NCBI GenBank assembly: GCA_037043455.1
Contig: JAWPHD010011499.1
Location: 19,375 to 83,374 of the forward strand
Length of the DNA stretch: 64,000 bases
Direction of reading: 5' to 3'
DNA from: Cyrtodaria siliqua
Lineage: Eukaryota > Mollusca > Bivalvia > Adapedonta > Hiatellidae
A program made the position numbers and the translations under genes. Within the stretch, counting starts at the first letter, position 1; the number at the start of each line of letters is the position of its first letter. Below the pieces are notes generated by a model that saw only the letters and a list, made by a program, of their open reading frames with translations, did no database searches and had not been told where the DNA came from. Shown here one piece after another: positions 22,511 through 33,759 of this stretch.

Positions 22511-23704
22511 TACTTGCAAAATGCAAGTAGATTTCTGTAGAAAATATTAGTACTTGCTAAATTGTTCAAGTAATAAAAGAAACCCACTAGGTCTCAGTCT
22601 ACATTTATTCACTGAACATATTTATATAACTTAAATAGGTGAATATAAGTAATTATACATTTTACATTCCTGCATCTAGCTGAGTGGAATGTTATTATTT
22701 TACATGTAAGCAATTAATCCTCCTTCTAAAATGAATCGAGGGGTGGGGTGGGGTGGGGTATGTAAATTATTAATGTGCTTTTTTCAGCACGTGGCTAAAA
22801 ATATTAGATTTGATCCCGGGGTTAGCTTCTTTAAATGACTATTCTGTAAGGGTATTTCAGGTATTTGTGTTCACTATAACCTACAGGTCTTGAAATTAGC
22901 TCTAGACCAGTAGCCCGAGGATAGTAAAAATGCTGCCGGGCTACCAAATGTTTGTCTGGGTAGTTTGATGAACTAATAAAATAATTGTTCAAATTAAAAA
23001 TAAAATAAATCGATATGTTTAGAGACAGCACTAATCAACCTTAACTTTTAAAAACCTTATATTCCATAATCTCAAAAAATGCCAACAGGGTATTATTAAC
23101 AATCACCTCAGCAATTAAAAAATTTTCATTAAAAAAAAAAGATTTAGCTAAGTTTTGATCGAGGTGCTTTTATGTGCTTGGATAACATTGCATAACCTTG
23201 TATACGTCATAAGAAACATGGAGATACCTTCAAAATGCATTTAAAACTCATGAACAGAAACAGAAACTTGAATTAAAATAGATTTTTCTGTTGAATGTTA
23301 TTTTGGGCTAGTAAATTTTGAGCAGGTTAACACGGTGGATCAGTAAACTAAACATGTTAATTTCTAGCCCTGACTTACCCCATTACACCCCTCCTCTTAC
23401 CACCCTACATCCTTAAATATACATTTGTTTGCTGTTTCTCCGACCCATGATTTTATAATTGGGTTGGTAGGTAGGTGAATTTTATCTTTTTCTTTTTTCC
23501 GAAGACAGTTAACATTTTAAGGAATTTTTGAAAGAGAAATCTACTAAAGATAGTAAAAAAATAAAAAAATTAGGAATTGCTATACAGCGTTTTCGGTAGG
23601 GACTTTTTTCGTGGGGAGGTAGGGAAACAACAAACCAACAATCCTCCTTGCAAATAAACAGGAACACTGTGAGCGAGACAGTCTGTAGCAGTGGCCTGGT
23701 TTTT
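22511..23704 (+). other. Intron 3 sequence, low-complexity G run, no gene
   Basis: A GGGGTGGGGTGGGGTGGGG run at about 22739-22757 could form a G-quadruplex on the + strand. GGGCTAGTAAATTTTGAG near 23305 and GCCCGAGGATAGTA near 22913 resemble GGGCTAGTAAACTGTC near 7139, so a dispersed repeat may be present. No protein signal was found. Confidence 0.4.
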
Positions 23705-24142
23705 AATCCCCCGCCATTCAAAGAAGGGGCATATAATATTACCCCTGTTCTTCCGTCTGTGCGTCCGTCTGTTCGTCCGTGCAAAAACAATGTCCACACT
23801 CTAACTTAGCTAAATGTTATCAGATATTTTCCAAACTTGGTCAAATAGTATATGGGCACAATGTCTCGGCCAAGTTCGATTTGCGGCCCCATCGACTATG
23901 TAGTTCCAGAGTTATGGCCCTTGGAATAGTAAAAAATGCCCATTGAAATAGTAAAAATTCCAAAATTAATGGTGTCCCAAAAATTGGTTAATTGTTATTC
24001 AATCTTCTCCAAACTTGGTCAAATTGTATTTTTCAGCCCAATCGCCCCAGTACTTCCAGAGTTATGCCCCTTGAAATGGTAAAAATTCATGAATTAAATA
24101 TTATAGCGGGGGCATCCGTGTCCCACGGACACAGTTTTAGTT
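23705..24142 (+). mobile_element. HINE-like element, family F relative
   Basis: The T-run 5' side shows CCCCCGCCATTCAAAGAAGGGG, then CTTCCGTCTGTGCGTCCG and GTCTGTTCGTCCG. Two units of about 165 bp contain TCCAAACTTGGTCAAAT and CCAGAGTTATGGCCCTTG-type sequence. The 3' side is GCGGGGGCAT, then TCCGTG-tcc-CACGGA and CAGTTTTAGTT, again stem complement plus hairpin. The open frame at 23992-24306 is a shadow. Confidence 0.6.
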
Positions 24143-24642
24143 CTTATAGTATTCTTGGCACTCAGCTAGGCAGACTTGTATGCATTGGAGAAATAACGGA
24201 AGACATCTATCAAATTTATGTTTTATGTTTTATATACTGTCATTATGCAAGTATTGAATTTGGGAAAAACCTGTCTTTCATCTGGATATTAAACACTTTA
24301 CGTTAGGTTAAGGTTAACGAGGTGAAGCACTTTAAACTGCCCTTGTTTTCATATCTGATCAAAGATAGTAATGTTATATTCAATCAGTAATTGAACTCCA
24401 TTCAACTTGCACTTCAACATGATTATAAAGTACACTACTTGAAGGGGATAGAAGGCGGATATGAAAACACATTTAACTGATTTATATACAGTATATCATT
24501 ATATGTCTAATAGCACGTGTGTATAGTAAGTTTTATTATATTTCATCATTTAATAGTAACATGTTTAACTTGCATGTTAAATAGCAGTTCTGCCAACTAT
24601 TGTGTGACTAATCTGCCTTCAGTTGCGATGTTTTAATTATCT
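24143..24642 (+). other. Intron 3 sequence, nothing recognised
   Basis: AT-rich, with no repeat family or coding signal identified. It leads into the 82-bp satellite. Confidence 0.4.
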
Positions 24643-25765
24643 CCCATGTGAATACAGTGCTTCTCAATGATTGGCTGAAAATGCTTATTGACCAAGTGCC
24701 AATTCTGCATTTATTTAATTATCTCCCATGCTTATATAGTGCTTCTTAGTGATTTTCTCGAAGTGCTTATTGACCAAGTGCCATTTCTGCATTTATTTAA
24801 TAACCTCCCATACTTATATAGTGCTTCTTAGTGATTTTCTCGAAGTGCTTATTGACCAAGTGCAAATTCTGCATTTATTTAAAAATCTCCCATGCTAATA
24901 AAGTGCTTCTTAGTGATTTCCCAAAGTGCTTATTTACCAAGTGCCAATTCTGCCTCTATTTAATTATCTCTCATGCTAATATTAGTACTTCTTAGTGATT
25001 TTCTCAAAGTGCTTATTGACCAAGTGCCAATTCTGCATTTATTTAATTATCTCCTATGCTTATATAGTGCTTCTTAGTGATTTTCTCAAAGTGCTTATTG
25101 ACCAAGTGCCAATTCTGCCTCTATTTAGTTATCTCCCATGCTAATATTAGTACTTCTTAGTGATTTTCTCAAAGTGCTTATTGACCAAGTGCCAATTCTG
25201 CATTTATTTAATTATCTCCTATGCTTATATAGTGCTTCTTGGTGATTTTCTCAAAGTGCTTATTGACCAAGTGCCATTTCTGCATTTATTTAATAATCTC
25301 CCATACTTATGTAGTGCTTCTTAGTGATTTTCTCGAAGTGCTTATTGACCAAGTGCCATTTCTGCATTTATTTAATAATCTCCCATGCTTATATAGTGCT
25401 TCTTAGTGATTTTCTCGAAGTGCTTATTGACCAAGTGCAAATTCTGCATTTATTTAATAATCTCCCATGCTAATAAAGTGCTTCTTAGTGATTTCCCAAA
25501 GTGCTTATTTACCAAGTGCCAATTCTGCTTCTATTTAATTATCTCCCATGCTAATATTAGTGCTTCTTGGTGATTTTCTCAGAGTGGTTATTGACCAAGT
25601 GCCTATTCTGCCTTTATTTAGTTATCTCCCATGCTAATATAGTGCTTCTTAGTGATTTTCTCAAAGTGCTTATTGACCAAGTGCCTATTCTGCCTTTATT
25701 TAATTATCTCCATGTTAATATAGTACTTCTCAGTGATTCAGATTCTCAAAGCAGGCTTATTGACC
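24643..25765. repeat. Satellite, 82-bp unit, about 13.6 copies
   Basis: The unit contains TTATCTCCCATGCTTATA, GTGCTTCTTAGTGATTTTC, AAGTGCTTATTGACCAAG and TGCCAATTCTGCATTTATT. Monomer variants recur in order: the CTAATAAAG variant appears at 24895 and 25470, and CTAATATTAG at 24975, 25141 and 25551. This suggests a higher-order unit of seven monomers (about 575 bp). The open frame at 25567-25773 is a translation of the repeat. Confidence 0.88.
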
Positions 25766-25960
25766 AAGACTAAGCCGATTATCACAATGTATTGCAATGC
25801 ATCCTGGGATTGTTTTAATGAATGAAATGTAATTTCGGGTCCCGTTATCACATCATATTGAGTTTTATTGGGACAGCAACCTCAGAGGGAGATGAGATGA
25901 AGAATGAAGTTTGCCTCAGACATGCCTCCGCCTGGAAGCGAAGCCACGCGGGGCATTGTT

Positions 25961-26066
25961 TTAACCCACTAAAGCATGACTATATAGCCTTTGCGTCCTT
26001 GTAAACCCAGATCAGTCTGCGTGTAACGCACAGTCCATTATATATGTGTAGCGGGTTAAGGGTTAA
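25961..26066. mobile_element. Short TTAACCC MITE, uninterrupted
   Basis: The element starts TTAACCCACTAAAGCA and ends TAGCGGGTTAAGGGTTAA, with AACCCAGATCAGTCTGCG inside. It serves as the empty-site reference for the nested insertion at 16883-17358. Confidence 0.6.
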
Positions 26067-26363
26067 AGAACAAAAAGTAAAGATCAAATACAGTGACTTC
26101 ACCTGGACATTATGTAGACCGAGCAATGAATATCTGTTGTTTGTGCAATATGGTCATAAAGAATAAGCGAACATGAATGTCTGAATGTGACAAAGTGGAT
26201 AACTGACAATTCTAATACACCCGCACTATATAGCCTAGTTTAAAATATCTCGTTATATTCAACGATATTTCATTCTAATTTTTGCAACGTTAGGAGAGTA
26301 AGCAAGGCTGAATGCGAAAGATTTCAGTTGTGTGCACTATTTTCGCGTTTTAGGGGTATTAGA

Positions 26364-26512
26364 ATAGAAATAGAACATCGTTTACGGTGAATTATCATGT
26401 AATATATCACGGTTTATCGTTCAATTGTAAACAATAAATTATTGTTTAAAATTGAACTCCAAACCGTGATCTATTAAACGATAATTCACCGTAAACGATG
26501 TTCTATTTCTTA
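26364..26512. mobile_element. Near-perfect palindromic foldback MITE
   Basis: The two halves are reverse complements over about 70 bp each. AGAAATAGAACATCG on the left pairs with CGATGTTCTATTTCT on the right, and TACGGTGAATTATC pairs with GATAATTCACCGTA. The centre is AAACAATAAATTATTGTTT. No coding capacity. It would form a long hairpin in RNA or single-stranded DNA. Confidence 0.75.
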
Positions 26513-26624
26513 AATAAAAAGAGAAAAAACAAACTGCAGCTTGTATCATTAAACCACTATATCATCAATACCACTTATATTATTAGTAGTAAGTTATTCG
26601 TTCAGTGCAGTGTAACTATTGAAT

Positions 26625-27235
26625 TGAATTGGGGTTTTAAGGCGCACCAACACATGAAAAGGTAAAGAAGATACAATAGTGTGGCAAAGAACCCCATATT
26701 GTATGTTGGTCATCAGTCACTCTGGCATACAACACTGTAACTCACTGCCACTGGTCACAAACATAGGATATTTGGGACATAATAGCTACATAAATGATGA
26801 AGTGTGTGATAAACCATTTATTGAGATGAAGTGTGTGATAAACCATTTATTTGAGATGAAGTGTGTGATAAACCATTAATTTGCTCAACAATGTTAATAC
26901 CTGACCTTATCTCACTTTTATCTTATCAGTCTGAATTGAATTTACACAAAGGTTGTAATGGCACCTAACAAGAATGTAGATGCCAGTCTCATCCTCCATT
27001 TACATCTAGATAAAAATATAGGGACTGGGCCTAGAACCTTCTAACCTGCAGAACTGCAGAGTTTCTGCAATATCTATATTAGACACTCTAGTTACAATGG
27101 AACCACGTTTCCACATTTGCATACACGATGTCATGATGGCTACCTTGAATGAGCATGATAAAAAATGACAAAATGAACATGAAGAGGGGGTCATACCCCT
27201 CTCATGTGAGTGTTTTTGTGAGATTGCAGTGGTTG
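26625..27235 (-). mobile_element. Interspersed repeat with SINE-type tail, minus strand
   Basis: This is the reverse-orientation partner of 5888-6335; the minus strand ends in TGTTGGTGCGCCTTAAAA (near 26640-26655). It is interrupted at about 26668-26935 by unrelated sequence that includes three copies of a 31-bp repeat (GATGAAGTGTGTGATAAACC, about 26797-26880). Confidence 0.5.
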
Positions 27236-27641
27236 TATTCTAACCCGCAGGGGGTGTCTTACCAGTCTGAATAAATTGAATTATACAAAGCTACTTCCCT
27301 TTTACTAGTATTTATTGTTTGTCATAAATTGGCTTCTATTCTGGTTTTGGTGAAGAGGTAATTTCCTGCTTCCTCACCTTGTAGTTTAACAATGTTGATA
27401 TATTTATAGCAGATAGCATGAGACCTTGGTAATACAAACAAACAATAAACAAAGTTCATGGGAAATCCTTGACCTGCCATACTATTGTTTAAGGACATTA
27501 TATACAAGGCATGGATCCAGGAAGAGGGTGAAGATGATGACTTTATTGTATGTTCTTCACAAAACAAAAAAGTTAATAAAAATAGTTTCGTTCTGAAAAA
27601 TGAATGTATATATGTTTCTCTATATGTTTCTCCACTCCCCG

Positions 27642-27689
<48 letters not shown>
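27642..27689. repeat. Poly-C run of about 48
   Basis: An almost unbroken C tract. The minus strand is a G run able to form quadruplex structures. It yields an artefactual polyproline open frame (27485-27730). Exact length is error-prone in assemblies. Confidence 0.85.
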
Positions 27690-27691
<2 letters not shown>

Positions 27692-27731
27692 ACTCACACC
27701 CACACATACCCACTTCTTTCCCCTAAATAAA

Positions 27732-27800
27732 AATGGAATGAATGGTGTTTTACGACTAATTGACACATAAATAGGTCATAAATAAAATGGAAAAAATACA
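27732..27800 (-). mobile_element. 3' tail of a LINE, minus strand
   Basis: On the minus strand it reads GACCTATTTATGTGTC then CGTAAAACACCATTCATTCC. This matches the 3' end of the LINE fragment at 28672-29600 (GTAAAACACCATTCATTC). Only the tail is present, as in severe 5' truncation. Confidence 0.55.
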
Positions 27801-28671
27801 TTATGCTCCCACTAAAATAAGACAAATTAAGCTGTAAAATCCTTGATCTGCCCATGTATCCTCTATAAATAAATAAATACAAAAAATTGCGAAAATTAGG
27901 AAGTAAGTAGTCATAATTTTGCTTTGCCAAAATGTTGAGATTTTACCTTGCATTACGTGGTCTGAGTATTAACTTTCATACCCCATCCAACCCCTTCTCC
28001 AAGAATCAAAAAAGGCAGGGGTATGAACTAAAACCTTAATTTCAACTTAAAAAGTTTGCATATTGTACAATTAAAACATTTAATCGTAATTTTAAACAGG
28101 TTATCACATTTTTTTCAGTGAAAATGTTTTCAAACGTGTTTTATTGTCGAAATATCCGCTACAATATCATGCTAATATAAGCTTTCCCATCGCTTAATGG
28201 AATTAAGACGGGACCACATAATGTTTTCACTAGGTGATAAAATGTGTGTACTCAGTTTTTATTCTTATATTTCTATAGTAAAATAAATATCTTTGGCAGA
28301 GTAAAAATTATGATAATTTTATAGATTCAACTTTGAAAAAGATACATAATTTATATTGATTTAATTGCATAAATGTGCATGAAATATGCGGAGTCTGTAA
28401 ATACCTTAATTTTAACAATAGACTTGGTTTGAATATCTAGGATAAAGACAGAGTTTATCACCTACCATAATGTAGAGCTGTGTCAAATTTGCTGGTCACT
28501 GATTTGTCAGTTTTATCGTGTTGATGCTTTATCAAAATTATGAATAACAGGGATGTTCGAAAATTAATGCAACCTGTCAGTTTTCTCTATAATCTGAAAT
28601 TTCCATTTGACAAATTTAGCCTTCAAAATAATCCCCTTTTGCCTTAATACACTTTTTCAATGTTTTTCCTG

Positions 28672-29600
28672 ACAAGGCATCTATCTTTTCAGCTGAACTT
28701 AAGGGCAACTGAACTTGCCTTAAATTATATTCAGGAATCTGATGAAGTCTGTATTTTGTATTTGTAATATTTTCTGATTCACTTTCATGTCCTCAAGCAC
28801 TGGGTAATATGAAACATGATAACCCAGTTGTACTTCAGCTTTTAGAAAAGTACAATTCTCTTATAGTTGATAATGTTATTGTTTTTTTTCTGCTGGCTTT
28901 CAAGCCATGTAGGAATATGTGGTAATGATAGAGCTGATAGTGCTGCTAAGCAGCATTAGGTTTACATATATCTAATGCTATATTACCTTATACTGATTTT
29001 AAAAGTTGTATTAACACCTTATTCGTAACCCTTGGCAAGCCGCTTGGGATTTGTCAGTTAACAATAAACTCCATTCAATTAAACCGTTACTTGGAGAATG
29101 ACGTTCTTCTAGTAGACCCATTCGCCGAGAAGGAGTTGTCCTAGCCCAGTGCGGGATAGGGCATACACGTTATACTCATTCAATTTATTACAAGCTGAGC
29201 AATTACCAGAATGTATACCCTGCTTTGCACCGTTGCTGCAAATTCTATAGTAGGAATGTGAAGACTTGATCCTATTCGTGAAAGGTACTACAATAATATT
29301 ACTATGAAAGAGTTATTTGATACTATAGATTTTAGTCTTGTTTTAGATTTCCTAAAAGAAATCAGACTATATAAATCATTATAATGTGTTCTTATATATA
29401 TTTACTTGTTTATATACACGTTGACGGGCAATTTCCTAAAAGAAATCAGACTGTATAAATTATTATAATGTGTTCTTATATATATTTACTTGTTTATATA
29501 CCCGTTGACGGGCATTTGGTCTTCATCTTTCGTTGGTTTTTGCGCACAATATGACCTATTTATGTGTCGACATGCCGTAAAACACCATTCATTCATTCAA
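28672..29600 (+). pseudogene. LINE 3' fragment with RNase H domain
   Basis: Frames on the + strand give SIFSAEL, ELALNYIQES, SHVGICGNDRADSAAK and a downstream GIGHTRYTHS block. Together these are the RNase H domain and C-terminal region typical of LINEs that carry RNase H. Frameshifts and stops are present. An 84-bp direct duplication (units start at 29348 and 29432) lies near the 3' end, and the tail is (ATTC)n near 29588-29600. It inserted into the 3' part of the mariner gene in opposite orientation. Confidence 0.75.
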
Positions 29601-29930
29601 TCTTTTTATACAGTTTTTGAAACAATTTTCATACTCACTTTGGGTATACCAAATAGGAACTGATATACCACAGCACCCAAAGCTTGTCTGGATGTATATA
29701 TTTTACCTGAAATGTGTTTAACTTTGGAAGGGAAAATAATCACAAGGGGCTTGGTCTGGGGAATAAAGTGAGTGAGACAATACATTTACTTTTTCCACGT
29801 TCAAAAGGTCAACCATAACAGAGGACTTGTGTGCAGGAGTGTTATCATGCAACAAATTCACATAACTTAGCCCTGACTTAGGCTGTTGATTTTGAAAGGT
29901 CCTTTTCAGTTTTTTGGTAACAACATTTTT

Positions 29931-31438
29931 AGCTTGACATTTCCGCGAGGAAAAAAGAGCTATTTTCATTACTTGATCGTTGTCATTGTTGTCGTTGTTG
30001 GTTAAAGTTTGTATGGAAACTTGTATCTCCCAAACCACTTAACATAATAAATTGAATCTTCACAGATGCATTCAGCATCATTAGATGACACCTCAGAACC
30101 AGGTTCTATAACTCATGCTTTTATTTTAACAAAATTATGGACAGTAGGGTCAGTGTGAGGTTTGGTGCACCCTAGAACCTGGTTTAAACCCCCAGTGGCC
30201 TTTCTTGCCACTGACCGTTCCAAGGCGGTAGTCCTATTGTCAACCTTTTTGTGTTTGTGATGTCTTATTTGCCTTTTATTCATCTTTAAATTTGTTCTTT
30301 GTTTCTGTGTGTGTTTGTGGTTGACTGTTGTCCTTGAATGATGCTTTTCCTGTTCGATTTTTATATCTATTTTTGTATGTAAGCTTGGTTAAAGTTTGTA
30401 TGTAAGTTTGTATCTCCCAAACACATTACATGATGGATTGAAACTTCACACATGTATTCAGCATCACTAGTTGACACCAACAGAAGTCAGGTGATATAAC
30501 TCTTGCTTTTATTTTGTCAGAATGTGGCCCTTTTCATACTTCGAAAACTTGGTTAAAGTTTGTATGTAAGCTTGGTTAAAGTTTATATGTAAGCTTGTAT
30601 CTCCCAATGAACTCAGCATCATTAGATGACACCAGAGAGTTGATATAACTATTGCTTTTATTTTGTCAAAATTATGGCCCCTTTTATACTTAGAAAACTT
30701 GGTTAAAGTTTGTATGTAAGCTTGGTTAAAGGTTGTATGTAAGTTTGTTTCTTCCAACCCACTTTACACAATGGATTGAAACTTCACACATGTATTCAGC
30801 ATCATAAGATGACACCACAGATTCAGGTGACGTAACTCCTGCATTTATTTTGACATAATTATGGCCCATTTCATACTTAGAAAACTTGGTTAAAGTTTGT
30901 ATGCAAGCTTATTTCTCGCAAAGAATTTAACATAATAGATTAAAACTTCACACATGCATTGGGCATCATAACACAACACTCAGAGCCGGGTTCTATAACT
31001 CTTGCCTCTATTTAAACAAAATTATGGCCTCTTTTGTACTTAAGAAATTTGGTTAAAATTTGTATGTAAATTTGTATCTCGCAAAGTACTTTACATAATG
31101 GATTAAAACTTCACACATGCATTGGGCATCATAACACAACACACAGAGCCGGGTTCTATAACTCTTGCCTCTATTTAAACAAAATTATGGCCTCTTTTGT
31201 ACTTATTAAGAAATTTGGTTAAAATTTGTATGTAAATTTGTATCTCCAAAAGTACTTTACATAATGGGTGAAACTTCACACATGTCTTGGGCTTCTTGTA
31301 TAGTCCATTTTTTTATTACAACACAATTAAGGCCCCTTTTATACTTAGAAATCTTGCTTAAAGCTTGTATGTAATTGATGGCAACCTTGTTTAATATCTC
31401 CAAATTCGAGCATCTGCACCGTTGTCGGTGCTCTTGTT
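29931..31438 (+). mobile_element. HINE-like element, family I, inside the mariner gene
   Basis: The 5' end after TTTTT is AGCTTGACATTTCC-gcga-GGAAAAAAGAGCT, a hairpin. About seven diverged units of 150-185 bp follow (TTGGTTAAAGTTTGTATG; CTTCACACATGTATTCAGC). The 3' end is TTCGAGC, then GCACCG-ttgt-CGGTGC and TCTTGTT. Joining its flanks restores the transposase reading frame as GKYY-KNVV, so the insertion removed nothing and added only the element with TT. Minus-strand open frames in it are shadows. Confidence 0.78.
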
Positions 31439-32383
31439 ATAGTACTTGCCTGTGACCCCCTTTACCTTTGGGACAGCGATTCATATGACTGGCCCACTTC
31501 GTTTTGGCTCATAAAAATGAACCCAGGTCTTACTTCAAGTAACAAAGTTAGGAAACACCTTTTTATTATATTCGGGACATTTTTTCAAAAGTTGTTAAAC
31601 CATTTTCAACCTAGTTCACTTCTGGTCATTAGATAGCAAATGTTGGATCCACCTTGCACTTATTTCCCTAAGCCTGAGGATTTTCTTTAGAATGGCATGA
31701 ATAGATGCTAAATAAAGACAAGTTGGCCTTTTGGGCTATCTGCCTTACAGTATATAACAGGTGTCTTGATTTAGTGGTTGCAGTCTTTGGTCTTCCAGTA
31801 TGTTTGGTATCTTTGACTGACACCTGACCAGAGGAGAACTTAGCAACCCACCTGCAAACAGTTGTAAAAGACAGTTTACTATCTCCATACCACAAATTTC
31901 TTCATGGATGAGTTTCGCCTTTAAACCAACCATTTTTATAAGCCCGTACTTCAAGGACATTTTCCACTCTTTTACCTGTCATTTTTAATGCAATGTGTAT
32001 GATGCACTGTAAAGCAATCACAATTGCAAAAGAACTGGTTTATCGATTTAGGTGACATTTACATGTATTATCAATAAATGTTCAGTCTACCGTTTTGCAC
32101 TAGTTTTATTCACGAAATAAATGGGAACACGAGCTAGTTGCATTAATTTTAGCACATGAACAATTATTTAATTAGTGATTCGAACCTAGTTTGACAATAA
32201 AACATGTTTACAAATATTTTTTACTTAAAACATGTGATAACCTGTTTAAAATTGCCTATTAAATGTTTTAATTTGACAATAAGCCGACATTAAGATTTTA
32301 TTTCATACTCCAGCAAACCCCGTTTTCGCATCTTGGAGAAGGGGTTGGATGGGGTATGAATGTTAATACTCGGACCACGTAAT

Positions 32384-33480
32384 ACATACTGTTATGAAAT
32401 TGCCTAAATTTTGTACAGTAATCTGTTTTTCAATAAATACTACACTTTATATTAATTTCACAATCACGACTTTGTTCTTTTACCTCAGCTCAGATTTTGT
32501 AACTGTAACTGCCTAAAAATTGCATATGATATCTTTTTATTATGTTTTTTCTCTCCATAAATACCTTCCTTCATTGAATGTATCTCCATAACTTTTATTT
32601 TTATCATATGTAAATTATGTCTTGGGGTCTTGAATTCAATGAACTTCAAACACTTAAAAATAATCCATTTTCCTTTCCAAACTCATAAACCAATCAATTT
32701 ATATTCATAAAACTTGGTACACATATCAAGGTAGAGGTCCTGTGGTGTCTTTTGAAATAAAACAACATAATTTGCCAGTTACATGAAAAATCTTTAAAAA
32801 TGGAGTTTTTTTCCAGGCTTGATATATAATTATTTATATAGCTCAAAAAATGTGCGGGATCCCACTGGTATTCCCAATGATATCTGAATCCCACTTACAT
32901 GCATACAGGTCACATACAACTGTTGATTTTCCCATAGGCCTGTATTATAGCCTTTTAGGGTTACCCTAATTTCCCTATATCTCGTGCCATTTAATGAGGA
33001 ACTTTTTTTTTAGCTAATCTCTTCTCTGGCTCTAAAGTGACCTACCAGGATAAGGATAAGTAATTCCCAGTGGGATCCCAGTGTGGTATTCCAGGGGATC
33101 CCAGTGTGGTATTCCAGGGGATCCCAGTGTGGTATTCCAGGGGGATTAGGACTGATACACGGGACTGCCCGGTTTACGTCCCCATCCGTCGGACGAGGTT
33201 CCAAAGAACAAGACCTTATTTTTATTGGTTTGTTACTGAATACCCTTCAGAAATATAAATTATGGGGTTAGTAAGATTTATTGGGGGCAAGCCATTTCCG
33301 TAGTAACAAACCAAATAACTGATAAATTGCATCAAACACCCTTTTGAGGTACAAATTCGTTATTTATTATTGTTGTGCACTGACTAGTTGTTTGTGTGAA
33401 CTTCTGGCTATATTTATTATTATTGTGCACTGACTAGTTGTTTGTTTGAACTTTTGGCTATGTCAGTCTAACTTTCCCAC
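32384..33480 (+). other. Intron 3 sequence with small tandem repeats
   Basis: Three copies of a 23-bp unit (GATCCCAGTGTGGTATTCCA) lie at about 33073-33143, and a 55-bp direct duplication (GTGCACTGACTAGTTGTTTG) at about 33370-33477. The open frames in this region arise from the 23-bp repeat. Nothing else was recognised. Confidence 0.5.
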
Positions 33481-33745
33481 TGGGGGCGTCCGTGGCCGAG
33501 TGGTTAACGTCTCTAAGTTGAAATCACTTGCCCCTCACCGCTGTAGGTTCGATCCCTCAGGGGCCTAGGAATCTTTATGTGAGGAAGCTATCCAGCTGGC
33601 TTGCGGAACGTCGGTGGTTCTACCTAGGTGCCCGCCCGTGCACGAAAATTGCCCGGAGGGGCACCTGGGGTCTTCCTCCACCAGTGAAAACTGGAAAGTC
33701 GCCATATGACCTTAGCTGTTGGTGCGACTATAAAATCCAATTCAA
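33481..33745 (+). mobile_element. Full-length tRNA-derived SINE with perfect target duplication
   Basis: The head has an A-box TGGCCGAGTGG (about 33493) and B-box GGTTCGATCCC (about 33546). A conserved body follows (GCTATCCAGCTGGC, GGTGGTTCTACC, CCATATGACCTTAGC), and a tail TTGGTGCGACTATAAAAT. The 14-bp TCTAACTTTCCCAC flanks both sides (33467-33480 and 33746-33759), the mark of LINE-driven retrotransposition. The 95-aa open frame across it is not a gene. The perfect duplication suggests a fairly young insertion. Confidence 0.85.
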
Positions 33746-33759
33746 TCTAACTTTCCCAC

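Larger units (their letters stand above)
28553..32157 (-). pseudogene. Mariner-type transposase, broken by two insertions
   Basis: The ends ATGTTCGAAAATTAATGCAAC and (complement) ATGTGCTAAAATTAATGCAAC are 21-bp inverted repeats with two mismatches. On the minus strand, in order, come an N-terminal helix-turn-helix block (WYGDSKLSF...GRPKTAT, about 31900-31750), KISARWI, a region matching GDETWVH that here reads with a stop and SKTWVH, GKYY, LLHDNTPAH, YSPDQAPCDYF (the third-Asp region) and KAKGDYFEG at the end. A HINE-like element (29931-31438) and a LINE fragment (about 28672-29600) split the gene. First catalytic Asp lost, several stops: inactive. Confidence 0.85.
27952..32383. mobile_element. 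Foldback element, about 200-bp inverted arms, 4.4 kb
   Basis: The left arm (27952 to about 28155) and right arm (about 32185-32383) are reverse complements with around 20% divergence plus indels. Both outer ends read ATTACGTGGTC, then GAGTATTAA and CATACCCCATCCAACCCC, and both inner ends GTTTTATTGTC. Everything between, including a mariner, a LINE fragment and a HINE-like element, is enclosed. Either the long-TIR element was the host of the mariner, or flanking copies pair by chance of duplication; the first is simpler. Confidence 0.68.

Noticed and set aside
24643..25765. Possible CRISPR-like array of regular repeats
   Set aside because: The whole unit repeats without unique spacers, and the genome is eukaryotic; it is a satellite.
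27485..27730. 81-aa frame with polyproline
   Set aside because: Produced by the 48-base poly-C run.
29718..31960. Two separate host genes on the minus strand
   Set aside because: They are the N- and C-terminal parts of one mariner transposase separated by an insertion, and catalytic residues are lost.
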